A stretch of 39,918 bases of DNA from Streptomyces sp. NK15101. GTDB lineage: Bacteria; Actinomycetota; Actinomycetes; Streptomycetales; Streptomycetaceae. How positions within the stretch are numbered: position 1 is the first letter of the stretch; the number at the start of each line of letters is the position of its first letter. Positions 1 through 7,261 of the stretch are shown here, piece by piece. The position numbers were made by a program, and so were the translations under genes. The notes beneath the pieces are model-generated. The model ran no database searches. It saw only the letters and a program-made list of their open reading frames with translations, and was not told the DNA's origin. The DNA lies in assembly GCF_020400725.1 (NCBI RefSeq), contig NZ_JAINVG010000075.1:1-39918 (forward strand). The letters are read 5' to 3'.

Positions 1-141
1 CCCCGGGGGGAGGCCGGGCTGGCGGGGGGCGCCGAGCAGGCCCTCGGCGGCGCGCAGGGCGCGGCGGGCGATCTCGGGGAGCCCGTCCCAGCCGTCCGCG
101 CCGATCCCCACGACCGACACCACCGATATCGCAGCGTTCAC
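1..141 (-). CDS. cobL: Precorrin-6Y C5,15-methyltransferase (CbiE part), N-terminal fragment
   Basis: The minus-strand frame opens with GTG at 139-141 and runs off the left edge after 47 codons. The N-terminus reads VVSVVGIGADGWDGLPEIAR, which resembles the start of actinobacterial CbiE/CobL precorrin-6Y methyltransferases. In that family the GxGxxG-like loop begins the SAM-binding tetrapyrrole methylase fold. The enzyme methylates C5 and C15 of the corrin ring in cobalamin biosynthesis. Only the first strand and loop are visible, so the CbiT-like decarboxylating domain and the length cannot be judged. Other tetrapyrrole methylases start similarly, but the ADGWDGL segment favours CbiE. The symbol is by homology only. 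Confidence 0.7.
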   Translation of the reverse strand, partial: MNAAISVVSVVGIGADGWDGLPEIARRALRAAEGLLGAPRQPGLPPG

Positions 142-189
142 GTCGGGGACTCTACGTGAGGGCCGCAGGTGGGCGGCACGTGGCGGCCC

Positions 190-330
190 TCACTTCTGGG
201 CGTTCTGCCCCACGTAGAAGAGGAGCCAGACGAAGCCTGCGAAGGCGTGGGTCGCGAAGACGTACACGAAGACGCGGAGCATCACGCCCCGCTCCTTCCA
301 GCGCTCGTCGTCGTGGGTCTTCCCGGTCAC
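190..330 (-). CDS. DUF6126-like single-pass membrane miniprotein
   Basis: A 46-residue protein. It has a charged N-terminus (HDDERWKERG), one hydrophobic segment at about residues 16-40 (VMLRVFVYVFATHAFAGFVW and following) and a short polar tail. This matches, from memory, the DUF6126 miniproteins of streptomycetes, whose function is unknown. The start is GTG at 328-330. An ATG 26 bases further upstream opens a seven-codon frame (MTEKTAP) whose TGA overlaps this GTG as GTGA, so translation may be coupled through a tiny leader. Alternatively the longer N-terminus was lost by a one-base change. The gene is divergent from the monooxygenase gene downstream. Confidence 0.7.
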   Translation of the reverse strand: MTGKTHDDERWKERGVMLRVFVYVFATHAFAGFVWLLFYVGQNAQK

Positions 331-407
331 GGGGCCGTCTTCTCGGTCATGCGGTCCAGGGTACGGGCGGCCGGAATAGGGGAGGGGGTCGCGCCGTTCG
401 AGGTAAT

Positions 408-423
408 AGTTTAAGCTTCAACC
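408..423. promoter_or_regulatory. MarR-like palindromic operator upstream of the monooxygenase operon
   Basis: AGTTTAAGCTTCAACC is an imperfect palindrome centred on AAGCTT, in an AT-rich patch unusual for this DNA. It lies 30 bases upstream of the luciferase-like gene. The AGTTNAA...TTNAACT arrangement is typical of MarR-family operators. A similar element sits upstream of the pirin gene at 32145-32160. Which regulator binds is unknown; no MarR gene is in the window. Confidence 0.5.
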
Positions 424-452
424 ACTAGCCAGAACCGCGAGAGGTGAGCACG

Positions 453-1541
453 ATGCAGTTCGGGATCTTCACCGTCGGCGACGTGACGACCGACCCCACC
501 ACCGGCCGCACCCCCACCGAGCACGAGCGCATCAAGAACACCGTCGCGATCGCGCTCAAGGCGGAAGAGGTCGGACTCGACGTCTTCGCGACCGGCGAGC
601 ACCACAACCCGCCGTTCGTCCCGTCCTCCCCGACGACGCTCCTCGGGCACATAGCCGCCCGCACGGAGAACCTGATCCTGTCGACCTCGACCACCCTGAT
701 CACCACCAACGACCCGGTGAAGATCGCCGAGGACTACGCGACCCTCCAGCACCTCGCCGACGGCCGCGTCGACCTGATGATGGGCCGCGGCAACACCGGC
801 CCGGTCTACCCGTGGTTCGGCCAGGACATCCGCCAGGGCATCCCGCTCGCCATCGAGAACTACGCGCTCCTCCACAAGCTGTGGAGGGAGGACGTGGTCG
901 ACTGGGAGGGCAAGTTCCGCAGCGCCCTCCAGGGCTTCACGTCCACCCCGCGCCCGCTCGACGGCGTCCCGCCGTTCGTCTGGCACGGCTCCATCCGCTC
1001 CCCCGAGATCGCCGAACAGGCCGCCTACTACGGCGACGGCTTCTTCGCGAACCACATCTTCTGGCCCAAGCAGCACACCGAGAAGATGGTCCGGCTCTAC
1101 CGCCAGCGGTACGCGCACTACGGCCACGGCACCCCCGAGCAGGCCATCGTCGGCCTCGGCGGCCAGGTCTTCCTGCGGAAGAACTCGCAGGACGCGGTAC
1201 GGGAGTTCCGCCCGTACTTCGACAACGCGCCCGTCTACGGCCACGGCCCCTCCCTGGAGGAGTTCAGCCGCGAGACCCCGCTGACCGTCGGCTCCCCGCA
1301 GGAGGTCATCGAGCGCACCCTGTCCTTCCGCGAGTACGTCGGCGACTACCAGCGCCAGCTGTTCCTGATCGACCACGCCGGACTGCCCCTCAAGACGGTC
1401 CTGGAACAGCTCGACCTGCTCGGCGAGGAGGTCGTCCCGGTGCTGCGCAAGGAGTTCGCGAACCTGCGGCCCGCCGGAGTGCCGGAGACCGCCCCGCTCC
1501 ACCCCGCCGTCACCCGCACGACCACGACCGAGGAGGTCTGA
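453..1541 (+). CDS. FMN-dependent luciferase-like monooxygenase, CE1758 family
   Basis: A 362-residue LLM-class (bacterial luciferase-like TIM barrel) flavin monooxygenase that would use reduced FMN and O2 on an unknown organic substrate in the cytoplasm. The N-terminus MQFGIFTVGDVTTDPTTGRT, the HxxPF-type segment (GEHHNPPFVPSS) and the LMMGRGNTGPVYPWFG stretch fit the CE1758 family. The start is placed at ATG 453 because GAGAGGTG at 439-446 gives good ribosome-binding spacing; an upstream GTG at 444 has none. The next gene begins four bases after the stop, and its ribosome binding site lies inside this gene's last codons, so the two are translationally coupled. That gene encodes the partner reductase. 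Substrate is unpredictable from sequence. Confidence 0.9.
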   Translation: MQFGIFTVGDVTTDPTTGRTPTEHERIKNTVAIALKAEEVGLDVFATGEHHNPPFVPSSPTTLLGHIAARTENLILSTSTTLITTNDPVKIAEDYATLQHLADGRVDLMMGRGNTGPVYPWFGQDIRQGIPLAIENYALLHKLWREDVVDWEGKFRSALQGFTSTPRPLDGVPPFVWHGSIRSPEIAEQAAYYGDGFFANHIFWPKQHTEKMVRLYRQRYAHYGHGTPEQAIVGLGGQVFLRKNSQDAVREFRPYFDNAPVYGHGPSLEEFSRETPLTVGSPQEVIERTLSFREYVGDYQRQLFLIDHAGLPLKTVLEQLDLLGEEVVPVLRKEFANLRPAGVPETAPLHPAVTRTTTTEEV

Positions 1542-1545
1542 CCCC

Positions 1546-2169
1546 ATGCAGACGTTGAAGCTGGTCGCCGTGTCCGCCGGACTCAGCGCGCCCTCCTCCA
1601 CCCGGCTCCTCGCCGACCGGCTGCTCCAGGCGGCCCGGTACCGGCTGGCCGAGCAGGAGTACGCCGTCGACGTCGAGGTCGTCGAACTGCGCGACCTCGC
1701 CGTCGACATCGCGAAGAACTTCGTGACGGGCTTCCCCTCGGCCGCGCTCCAGGAGGCGATCGACAAGGTCACGGGCGCGGACGGGGTCATCGCGGTGACC
1801 CCCGTCTTCACCGCCTCCTACAGCGGCCTGTTCAAGTCCTTCTTCGACCTGATCGACCCGGCGGCGCTCACGGGAACCCCGGTCCTCGTCGCCGCGACGG
1901 GCGGCACGGCCCGCCACTCCCTCGTCCTCGACCACGCCCTGCGGCCCCTCTTCGCCTACCTGCGGGCCCTCGTCGTCCCCACCGCGGTCTACGCGGCCTC
2001 CGAGGACTGGGGCTCCGGCGGCGACGAGTACACGGAGGGCCTGCCGGCCCGGATCATCCGCGCCGGGAACGAGTTCGCGGACACGGTGGCGGGGAGGCCG
2101 GCGCGGCGCGCGGAGGACGACGAGATCGTCCCCTTCGAGAAGCAGCTCGCGGACCTGCGCCTGGACTGA
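1546..2169 (+). CDS. LLM-partnered FMN reductase, CE1759 family
   Basis: A 207-residue flavodoxin-fold NAD(P)H:FMN reductase. The phosphate-binding loop SAGLSAPSSTR follows the first strand (LKLVAV). The VTPVFTASYSGLFKSFFDLI segment near residues 85-105 is the second FMN-binding region seen in SsuE/ArsH-type reductases. It is expected to supply reduced FMN to the adjacent luciferase-like monooxygenase; in the family these two genes occur as a duo. Ribosome binding site GAGGAGG overlaps the upstream stop region. A strong hairpin follows at 2189-2218, closing a two-gene operon. Confidence 0.88.
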   Translation: MQTLKLVAVSAGLSAPSSTRLLADRLLQAARYRLAEQEYAVDVEVVELRDLAVDIAKNFVTGFPSAALQEAIDKVTGADGVIAVTPVFTASYSGLFKSFFDLIDPAALTGTPVLVAATGGTARHSLVLDHALRPLFAYLRALVVPTAVYAASEDWGSGGDEYTEGLPARIIRAGNEFADTVAGRPARRAEDDEIVPFEKQLADLRLD

Positions 2170-2188
2170 GGGACCCGGCGGCCCGCCG

Positions 2189-2218
2189 GGCGGCCCGGGC
2201 AGCCCTTCCCGGGCCGCC
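2189..2218 (+). terminator. Hairpin terminator after the monooxygenase-reductase pair
   Basis: GGCGGCCCGGG (2189-2199) pairs perfectly with CCCGGGCCGCC (2208-2218) across an eight-base loop, 20 bases after the reductase stop. No clear T-tract follows, as is usual in actinobacteria. Confidence 0.65.
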
Positions 2219-2253
2219 GTGCGGCTCACCACCGCACGGCGCATGATGCCCCC

Positions 2254-2625
2254 ATGGACATCAAGCTCGAACTGGTCGGCGTCCCCGTCACCGACATCGA
2301 CCGGGCCAAGGCCTTCTACGAGAAGGTCGGCTTCCACGCCGACCACGACGTGGCCGTCAGCGACGAGATCCGCTTCGTCCAGATGACCCCGCCCGGCTCG
2401 GCCTGCTCGATCGCCTTCGGCAAGGGCATCACCGAGATGGCCCCGGGCTCCCTGGACAACATGCAGGTGGTCGTCGCCGACATCGAGAAGGCACACGCCG
2501 ACCTCACCGCCCGGGGCATCGGGGTCAGCGAGATCGACGACCGGCCGTGGGGCTCCTTCGTCTACTTCTCCGACCCCGACGGCAACCGCTGGTCGGTCCA
2601 GCAGACCACCCCGCGCGACAGGTGA
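2254..2625 (+). CDS. VOC (glyoxalase/bleomycin-resistance) family protein
   Basis: A 123-residue single-repeat VOC fold protein. It shows the typical opening (LVGVPVTDIDRAKAFYEKVG), a central FVQMTPPGSACSIAFG strand pair and the C-terminal DPDGNRWSVQQ motif whose Trp/Gln region lies near the metal-binding strand. Such proteins act as small dioxygenases, isomerases or ligand-binding resistance proteins; the substrate cannot be told. There is no convincing ribosome binding site. CATGAT six bases before the ATG could be the -10 of a leaderless transcript. It follows the terminator of the monooxygenase operon, so it is probably a separate unit. Confidence 0.85.
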   Translation: MDIKLELVGVPVTDIDRAKAFYEKVGFHADHDVAVSDEIRFVQMTPPGSACSIAFGKGITEMAPGSLDNMQVVVADIEKAHADLTARGIGVSEIDDRPWGSFVYFSDPDGNRWSVQQTTPRDR

Positions 2626-2768
2626 CCGCCGGTCGCGGTCGTGCGGCCGCCTCCTGACCGCGGGGAGGACGCCGGCCCCGGAGGACGAGTCCGTCTCCCC
2701 CGCGCGGCGGAGGAGGTCGAGCCGCCGGGCCGACGTGCCGGGGTGGGTCCGGGCGGGACGCTGGACGC

Positions 2769-3302
2769 ATGCCGAGGATCAAATCCCTTCCCGACGTGCC
2801 CCGTTGGGCCGCCGTCGCCGCCCATGCCGTCCCCCTGCTCGTCCTGCCCTCGGGCCTGTGGCGGCTCGCGCTCGTCTCCGGGCTCCCGGTCACCCTGGAC
2901 GCGGCCGACGGCACGATGGGGCTCGGCGAGGGCGTCTACGTCGTCTCCCTCAGCGTCGTGTCCGAGCTGCTGGCGTTCCTGACGCTCGGGCTCGTCCGCC
3001 CCTGGGGCGAGGTGTTCCCGCGGTGGACGCCCTTCCTCGGCGGACGCCGGGTGAACCCGGCCGCCGCGGCCGGGACCGCCCTCGCCGGCGCGGCCGGCCT
3101 GTGCGCGATCGCCGCCTGGGGGGTGTACGCGGCGTACGCCGGCCTCGGCCCGGGCATCCCGGTCTCACCGGCCCAGGACGCCGTGCTCGTCGCCTGTTAC
3201 GCACCCCTCGCGGCCTGGCCGCCGTTGCTCGCGGCGGTGGCCGTGGCGTACTACCGGCGCCGGGTCGGCCACCAGGCGCCGGCAGTGCGTCTGAGGGCCT
3301 AG
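2769..3302 (+). CDS. Four-helix integral membrane protein, unknown function
   Basis: A 177-residue hydrophobic protein with four likely transmembrane segments: about residues 12-32 (AAVAAHAVPLLVLPSGLWRL), 55-77 (YVVSLSVVSELLAFLTLGLV), 97-122 and 140-165. Loops are short, and the C-terminus is basic (YYRRRVGHQ). The ALVSGLPV...GLGEGVYVVSLSVVSE pattern is common in uncharacterised streptomycete membrane proteins. I recognise no catalytic motif. The stop overlaps the stop of the convergent gene at 3299-3703 within CTAG. Confidence 0.75.
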   Translation: MPRIKSLPDVPRWAAVAAHAVPLLVLPSGLWRLALVSGLPVTLDAADGTMGLGEGVYVVSLSVVSELLAFLTLGLVRPWGEVFPRWTPFLGGRRVNPAAAAGTALAGAAGLCAIAAWGVYAAYAGLGPGIPVSPAQDAVLVACYAPLAAWPPLLAAVAVAYYRRRVGHQAPAVRLRA

Positions 3303-3703
3303 TAGGGAGCGGGGTGGCCCGCCGCGTCCTCGTGTGTGTAGAAGAGGTAGAACGCGGCGCCGCCCGTGACCAGGGCCACGATCACCCCCAGCAGCGCCGA
3401 CGAGTAGATGCTCGCGCCGGTGACGCTGTACAGGAAGCCGACCGCGATGCCGGCGAGGGCGCCCCACGCGGCGGCGCGGGCCTCGCGGGGCAGGGCGCGG
3501 CCGTACCGCCGGAGGGCGTACAGCGCGACGGCGAGGACGACGGCGGAGACGAGGCCCAGCCAGAACTGTCCCCAGCTGAGCGCGCCGCCGTCGCGGGCGT
3601 TCACCTCCGCGTAGAACCCGTACAGGACGCCGATCGTGACCGGGAGTCCCCAGCCGTGCGTGCTGACTCGGCGCCGGGCGGGCGCCGCTGCGTGTGCGGC
3701 CAT
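3299..3703 (-). CDS. Small four-TM membrane protein, unknown function
   Basis: A 134-residue protein with a short Ala/Arg-rich N-terminus and four hydrophobic segments: WGLPVTIGVLYGFYAEV, FWLGLVSAVVLAVALYAL, AAAWGALAGIAVGFLYSV and ALLGVIVALVTGGAAFYLFY. The start is ATG at 3701-3703, preceded by AAGGAG with seven-base spacing; upstream in-frame starts lack this. It is convergent with the 177-residue membrane protein and shares CTAG with its stop. Function unknown. Confidence 0.75.
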   Translation of the reverse strand: MAAHAAAPARRRVSTHGWGLPVTIGVLYGFYAEVNARDGGALSWGQFWLGLVSAVVLAVALYALRRYGRALPREARAAAWGALAGIAVGFLYSVTGASIYSSALLGVIVALVTGGAAFYLFYTHEDAAGHPAPY

Positions 3704-3790
3704 GGCAGGAGCTCCTTCGTGTCCGGCCCCCCTGGTTCCCGGTTCCCGCACCCTCCAGGGCACACCCGCGCCCGGCGCCCCGCAAGTGGA

Positions 3791-5131
3791 TCACGGCCCG
3801 TCGGCCGCCACCGCCGCCAGCCGGGCCAGGGCCTCGTCCAGCACCGCGACCGGCGGTGACGCGAGGCCCAGTCTGACGGCGTCGGGGGCGGCGGAGCGGC
3901 CGACGGCGAAGGCGCTGCCGGGGGTGACCGCCACGCCCGCGCGTGCGGCGGCGGCCGCCGTGAAGGTCTCCGCGCGCCAGGGCGCGGGCAGCTCCCACCA
4001 GCAGTAGTAGGCGTGCGGGGAGGTCCGGAGCGCGTGTCCGGCGAGCCGTCGCCGGAGCAGGGCGTGCCGGACCCCGGTGTCGGCCCGCTTGGCGGCGACG
4101 GCCTCCGCGACGGTGCCGTCGCCGGTCCAGCGGGTGGCGGCGGCGAGGGCGAGCCCGCCGGCCGTCCAGGCGCCGGAGCGCAGGGCGTCGGCGGCCGCGG
4201 CACGGAGCCGGGCGGGGACCACGAGGTAGCCGACCGTCAGACCGGGAGCGAGCCGCTTGGAGAGGCTGTCGACCAGGAGGACCCGCTCGGGGGCGTGCGC
4301 GGCGAGCGGGGCGGGCGCGTCGGGGGCGAGGAAGGCCCAGGTGGTGTCCTCGACGGCCGTGAGGTCCAGGCGGCGGAGCAGTTCGGCGAGTTCGGCTCGC
4401 CGTCCTTCGCCGGTGGTGGTGGAGAGCGGGTTGTGCAGGGTGGGCTGGAGGTAGACGGCGGCGAGGGGCGCGGCCCGGTGGGCGGCCTCCAGGGAGTCGG
4501 GGCGTACTCCTTCGGCGTCGAGGGCGAGGGGGACGAGCCGGATGTTGAGCCGTTCGGCGACCGCTTTGACCAGGGGGTACGTGAGCGCTTCGACGCCGAG
4601 GCGGCCGCCGGGCGGGACGAGGGCGGAGAGCGCGGCGGCGAGGGCCTGGCGGGCGTTCCCGGCGAAGAGGACGCCGTCGGGGTCCGGTGCCCAGCCGGGC
4701 CGGGCGAGGACGGCGGCCGCCGCCTCCCGGGCCTCGGGGCCGCCGCCGGCGGGGGCCGGGCGGGAGACGGCCTCGGTGAGCACGTCGGGCCGGGCGAGCG
4801 CCGTGAGCGCGCGGGCCATCAGCTCCGACTGGCCCTCGGCGGACGGGTAGTTGAGCTGGAGGTCGACGGGCGCGGCGCCGGTCGCCTCGGCGAGCGCGGG
4901 TCCGGGCAGCGGGGGTGCGGCGCGGACGAAGGTGCCGCGACCGACCTCGCCGACGACGAGTCCGCGGCGGGCCAGTTCCCCGTACACCCGGATCGCCGTC
5001 GAGTTCGCGATCCCGTGGCGGCGGGCGAAGACCCGCTGGGGCGGCAGCCGGTCGCCGGGGCGCAGCCGCCCGTCCCGTACGGCGGCCTCGACCCGGTCCG
5101 CGATCCTCCGGTACTCCTCCACGGGCCCCAC
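3791..5131 (-). CDS. MocR-family transcriptional regulator (GntR wHTH + aminotransferase fold)
   Basis: A 446-residue protein. Residues 1-70 form a GntR-type winged helix (GDRLPPQRVFARRHGIANST). Residues from about 85 form a fold-type I aminotransferase domain with LHNP (Asn234) and the PLP lysine Lys292 in DSLSKRLAPG. This is MocR architecture, in which PLP or an amino-compound adduct is the effector. The GTG start at 5129-5131 follows GGGGGGA. TAAGAT (5159-5164 on the minus strand) is a good -10, giving a leader of about 20 bases. Two direct repeats in the divergent spacer are the likely operator. The divergent alpha/beta hydrolase is the probable target, alongside autoregulation. Confidence 0.88.
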   Translation of the reverse strand: MGPVEEYRRIADRVEAAVRDGRLRPGDRLPPQRVFARRHGIANSTAIRVYGELARRGLVVGEVGRGTFVRAAPPLPGPALAEATGAAPVDLQLNYPSAEGQSELMARALTALARPDVLTEAVSRPAPAGGGPEAREAAAAVLARPGWAPDPDGVLFAGNARQALAAALSALVPPGGRLGVEALTYPLVKAVAERLNIRLVPLALDAEGVRPDSLEAAHRAAPLAAVYLQPTLHNPLSTTTGEGRRAELAELLRRLDLTAVEDTTWAFLAPDAPAPLAAHAPERVLLVDSLSKRLAPGLTVGYLVVPARLRAAAADALRSGAWTAGGLALAAATRWTGDGTVAEAVAAKRADTGVRHALLRRRLAGHALRTSPHAYYCWWELPAPWRAETFTAAAAARAGVAVTPGSAFAVGRSAAPDAVRLGLASPPVAVLDEALARLAAVAADGP

Positions 5132-5140
5132 GCTCCCCCC

Positions 5141-5174
5141 ATTGCACCGAGAGCAAAGATCTTATTGCACCGAG
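5141..5174. promoter_or_regulatory. Direct-repeat operator in the MocR/hydrolase divergent promoter
   Basis: ATTGCACCGAG occurs at 5141-5151 and exactly again at 5164-5174, a 23-base period (about two helical turns). MocR regulators typically bind direct repeats in divergent spacers. The second copy contains TTGCAC, a possible -35 for the hydrolase; the first copy overlaps the likely MocR start site. Confidence 0.65.
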
Positions 5175-5194
5175 CAGTTGGGGCTGCCTAGCCT
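5165..5194 (+). promoter_or_regulatory. Candidate promoter of the alpha/beta hydrolase gene
   Basis: TTGCAC (5165-5170) and TAGCCT (5189-5194) are separated by 18 bases. The -10 lies six bases before the ATG at 5201, so the transcript is probably leaderless; there is no ribosome binding site. Confidence 0.5.
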
Positions 5195-5200
5195 GCGGTC

Positions 5201-5998
5201 ATGCGCTTCACCGACACCCTCGCCACCCGGCTCCACTTCGAGGACCAGGGTTCCGGCCCCGCCCTCCTCCTCGTCCACGGCCACCCCTTCGACCACACCA
5301 TGTGGCAGCCCCAGATCGACCGCTTCTCCCCCACCCACCGGGTGATCGCCCCCGATCTGCGTGGCTACGGCATCACCCCGCCGGGCGCCGAGACCGAGGT
5401 CATCGGCCTCGGCGACTTCGCCGAGGACCTGGTCGACCTCCTCGACGATCTGGGGATCGACGACTGCGTCGTCGCGGGCCTCTCCATGGGCGGTCAGATC
5501 GCCATGGAACTCGTCCGCCGTCACCCCGAGCGGGTCCGGGGCCTCGTCCTCGCCGACACCTTTCCGGCGGCCGAGACCGAGGAGGGCAGGAAGGCCCGCA
5601 ACGCCATGGCCGACCGGCTCCTGCGGGAGGGCATGCGCGGATACGCCGACGAGGTGCTGGACCGGATGGTCGCCCCGTACAACACGCACGCCGCGCCGCA
5701 CGTCCACCGCATGATGTGCGCCACCGACCCGGTCGCCGCGGCGGCCGCCCTGCGCGGCCGGGCCGAGCGCCCCGACTACCGGGAGACCCTCGCCGCCGTC
5801 GCGGTCCCCGCGCTCGTCGTCGTCGGCCGCGACGACACGTACACCCCGGTGGCGGACGCGGAGGAGATGCACGCCCTGCTCCCCCACTCGACGCTCACCG
5901 TGATCGAGCGGGCCGCGCACCTGCCCAACCTGGAGCGGCCCGAGGAGTTCGACGCGGCCCTCGACGCCTTCCTCCGCTCACTCGTCCGGCCCAGTTGA
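5201..5998 (+). CDS. Alpha/beta hydrolase
   Basis: A 265-residue cytoplasmic alpha/beta hydrolase with a complete catalytic set: nucleophile Ser95 in GLSMGG, acid Asp212 in VVVGRDDTYTPV, and His240 in ERAAHLPNLE. HGHPFDHTMW near residue 26 supplies the oxyanion-hole region. Overall it resembles carboxylesterases and 3-oxoadipate enol-lactone hydrolases; the substrate is not predictable. It is transcribed divergently from a MocR regulator, with a shared spacer of 69 bases containing direct repeats. This suggests control by a PLP- or amino-compound-responsive factor. Probably leaderless. Confidence 0.88.
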   Translation: MRFTDTLATRLHFEDQGSGPALLLVHGHPFDHTMWQPQIDRFSPTHRVIAPDLRGYGITPPGAETEVIGLGDFAEDLVDLLDDLGIDDCVVAGLSMGGQIAMELVRRHPERVRGLVLADTFPAAETEEGRKARNAMADRLLREGMRGYADEVLDRMVAPYNTHAAPHVHRMMCATDPVAAAAALRGRAERPDYRETLAAVAVPALVVVGRDDTYTPVADAEEMHALLPHSTLTVIERAAHLPNLERPEEFDAALDAFLRSLVRPS

Positions 5999-6035
5999 AA
6001 GTTCGGAAACGTACGAACGCCCCGACGATGGGGCC

Positions 6036-6473
6036 ATGAGCCAGAACACCGCACCCCGCAAGGCGGGCACCCAGCCGAGCACCGCCGGCGCCTGGGCAGC
6101 CGGCGGCACCCTCTTCGCCGGCGTCCTCATGCTGGTCACCGGCTTCATGAGCGTCTTCCAGGGCATCGCCGGCATCGCCGAGGACGACGTCTACACCCGG
6201 ATCGGCGACTACGTCTTCAAGTTCAACCTCACCACCTGGGGATGGATCCACCTGATCCTCGGCGTCATCGTCGTCATCACCGGCTACGGCATCCTCAAGG
6301 GCGCCGGATGGGGCCGGGTCGCCGGCATCTCCCTGGCCTCCCTCAACATCCTCTTCCAGTTCCTCTTCCTGCCCTACCAGCCGTGGTGGGCGCTCTTCTC
6401 CATGGCCGTCTCGATCTTCGTGATCTGGGCACTGGCCACGGACGAGGCGTACGGCCGGGACGAGCGGTTCTGA
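6036..6473 (+). CDS. DUF7144-like four-TM membrane protein
   Basis: A 145-residue membrane protein. After a polar N-terminus of about 20 residues it has four transmembrane segments: about 22-44 (GTLFAGVLMLVTGFMSVFQG), 70-92 (WGWIHLILGVIVVITGYGIL), 98-113 and 117-137. WGWIHLILG and the PYQPWWALFSMAVSIFVIWA ending are characteristic of a widespread actinobacterial family that I place in DUF7144 from memory. Function unknown. GTTCGGAAACGTACGAAC (5-bp inverted repeat, 6001-6018) lies just upstream and could be an operator. The lipoprotein gene follows after 11 bases, so the two may be co-transcribed. Confidence 0.8.
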   Translation: MSQNTAPRKAGTQPSTAGAWAAGGTLFAGVLMLVTGFMSVFQGIAGIAEDDVYTRIGDYVFKFNLTTWGWIHLILGVIVVITGYGILKGAGWGRVAGISLASLNILFQFLFLPYQPWWALFSMAVSIFVIWALATDEAYGRDERF

Positions 6474-6484
6474 GACGCCGGCCC

Positions 6485-6910
6485 ATGAAACGAGGAACCG
6501 GAATCGCCCTCGCCGCCACCACGCTCCTCGCCCTCACCGGCTGCGACGCCGCCACGGACAAGGCGGGCCAGATCGTCTCCTCCGCCACGGCGGCCGTCGC
6601 CTCGGCCGCCCAGGAGAAGATGAACGAGGTCAAGGACGGGGTGGACGCCACCGGCGACGTACGCGCCGGGGCGACGAGCACCGACGGGGACCGCACGGTC
6701 GCCGAGATCACCGCGACCAACCCCAAGGACAAGAACGCCGACTACACGATCATGGTCAACTTCCGTGACGGCGAGGGCAATCTGCTCGACGCCGTCGTCC
6801 TGAGCATCAGCGGCGTCGCACCCGGGAAGTCCAAGACCGGCACGGCACGCAGCAACCGGACCCTCTCGGGCGCGACGAAGGCGGAGATCGCGCAGGCCCT
6901 GCGCCACTGA
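6485..6910 (+). CDS. Secreted lipoprotein with FxLYD-like beta domain
   Basis: A 141-residue protein. The signal peptide (MKRGTGIALAATTLLALTG) ends in a lipobox LTGC, so Cys20 should be lipidated and anchor the protein outside the membrane. A short Ala-rich helical linker (about residues 25-50) follows. Then comes a beta-rich domain (AEITATNPKDKNADYTIMVN, later APGKSKTG) resembling FxLYD domains of actinobacterial lipoproteins, which have no known enzymatic role. It starts 11 bases after the membrane protein gene and probably shares its transcript. Confidence 0.8.
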   Translation: MKRGTGIALAATTLLALTGCDAATDKAGQIVSSATAAVASAAQEKMNEVKDGVDATGDVRAGATSTDGDRTVAEITATNPKDKNADYTIMVNFRDGEGNLLDAVVLSISGVAPGKSKTGTARSNRTLSGATKAEIAQALRH

Positions 6911-6915
6911 GGCGC

Positions 6916-7257
6916 GTGGACCGAGCGCCCGCCGCGGAACCCGCGGAGCCGGCGACGCACACACACGCCGAACAGGCGGCATCCGGCCCGCCGCCCCTCC
7001 GGCCCAGGCGCCGACCCGCCGCCTGGGCCGCGGGGCTGCTCCCGCTCGTGGCCGCCGTGACCACCGCGTGCCGGGCGCTCGACACGGACGCCGTCATCCC
7101 CGTCCCCGGCTGCTCTCCTTCCTCCCCCGGCCCACCGTCCCGGCGGGACTCCCCGTCCTGCTCGCCGGCCCCAGGCTCCCCGACCTCGACGGCTCCGACC
7201 ACCGCGCCGTCCTCGCCGGTCTCGACCTGCGCGGCGCGCGCCGATCCGCCACGCTGA
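6916..7257 (+). pseudogene. Decayed endonuclease/exonuclease/phosphatase-family gene
   Basis: In frame from 6916 the DNA encodes a proline-rich N-terminus and a membrane segment ending VTTACRALDTDAVIPVP. That stretch resembles N-termini of actinobacterial membrane-linked endonuclease/exonuclease/phosphatase (EEP) proteins. After VIPVP the coding signal jumps frame by about one base and continues LLSFLPRPTVPAGLPVLLAG. It then passes directly to PDLDGSDHRAVLAGLDL, the typical EEP C-terminus with its SDH motif. The whole catalytic middle is missing. Both an indel and an internal deletion are therefore inferred. The assignment rests on motif memory, not on an alignment. Confidence 0.55.
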
Positions 7258-7261
7258 AGGC

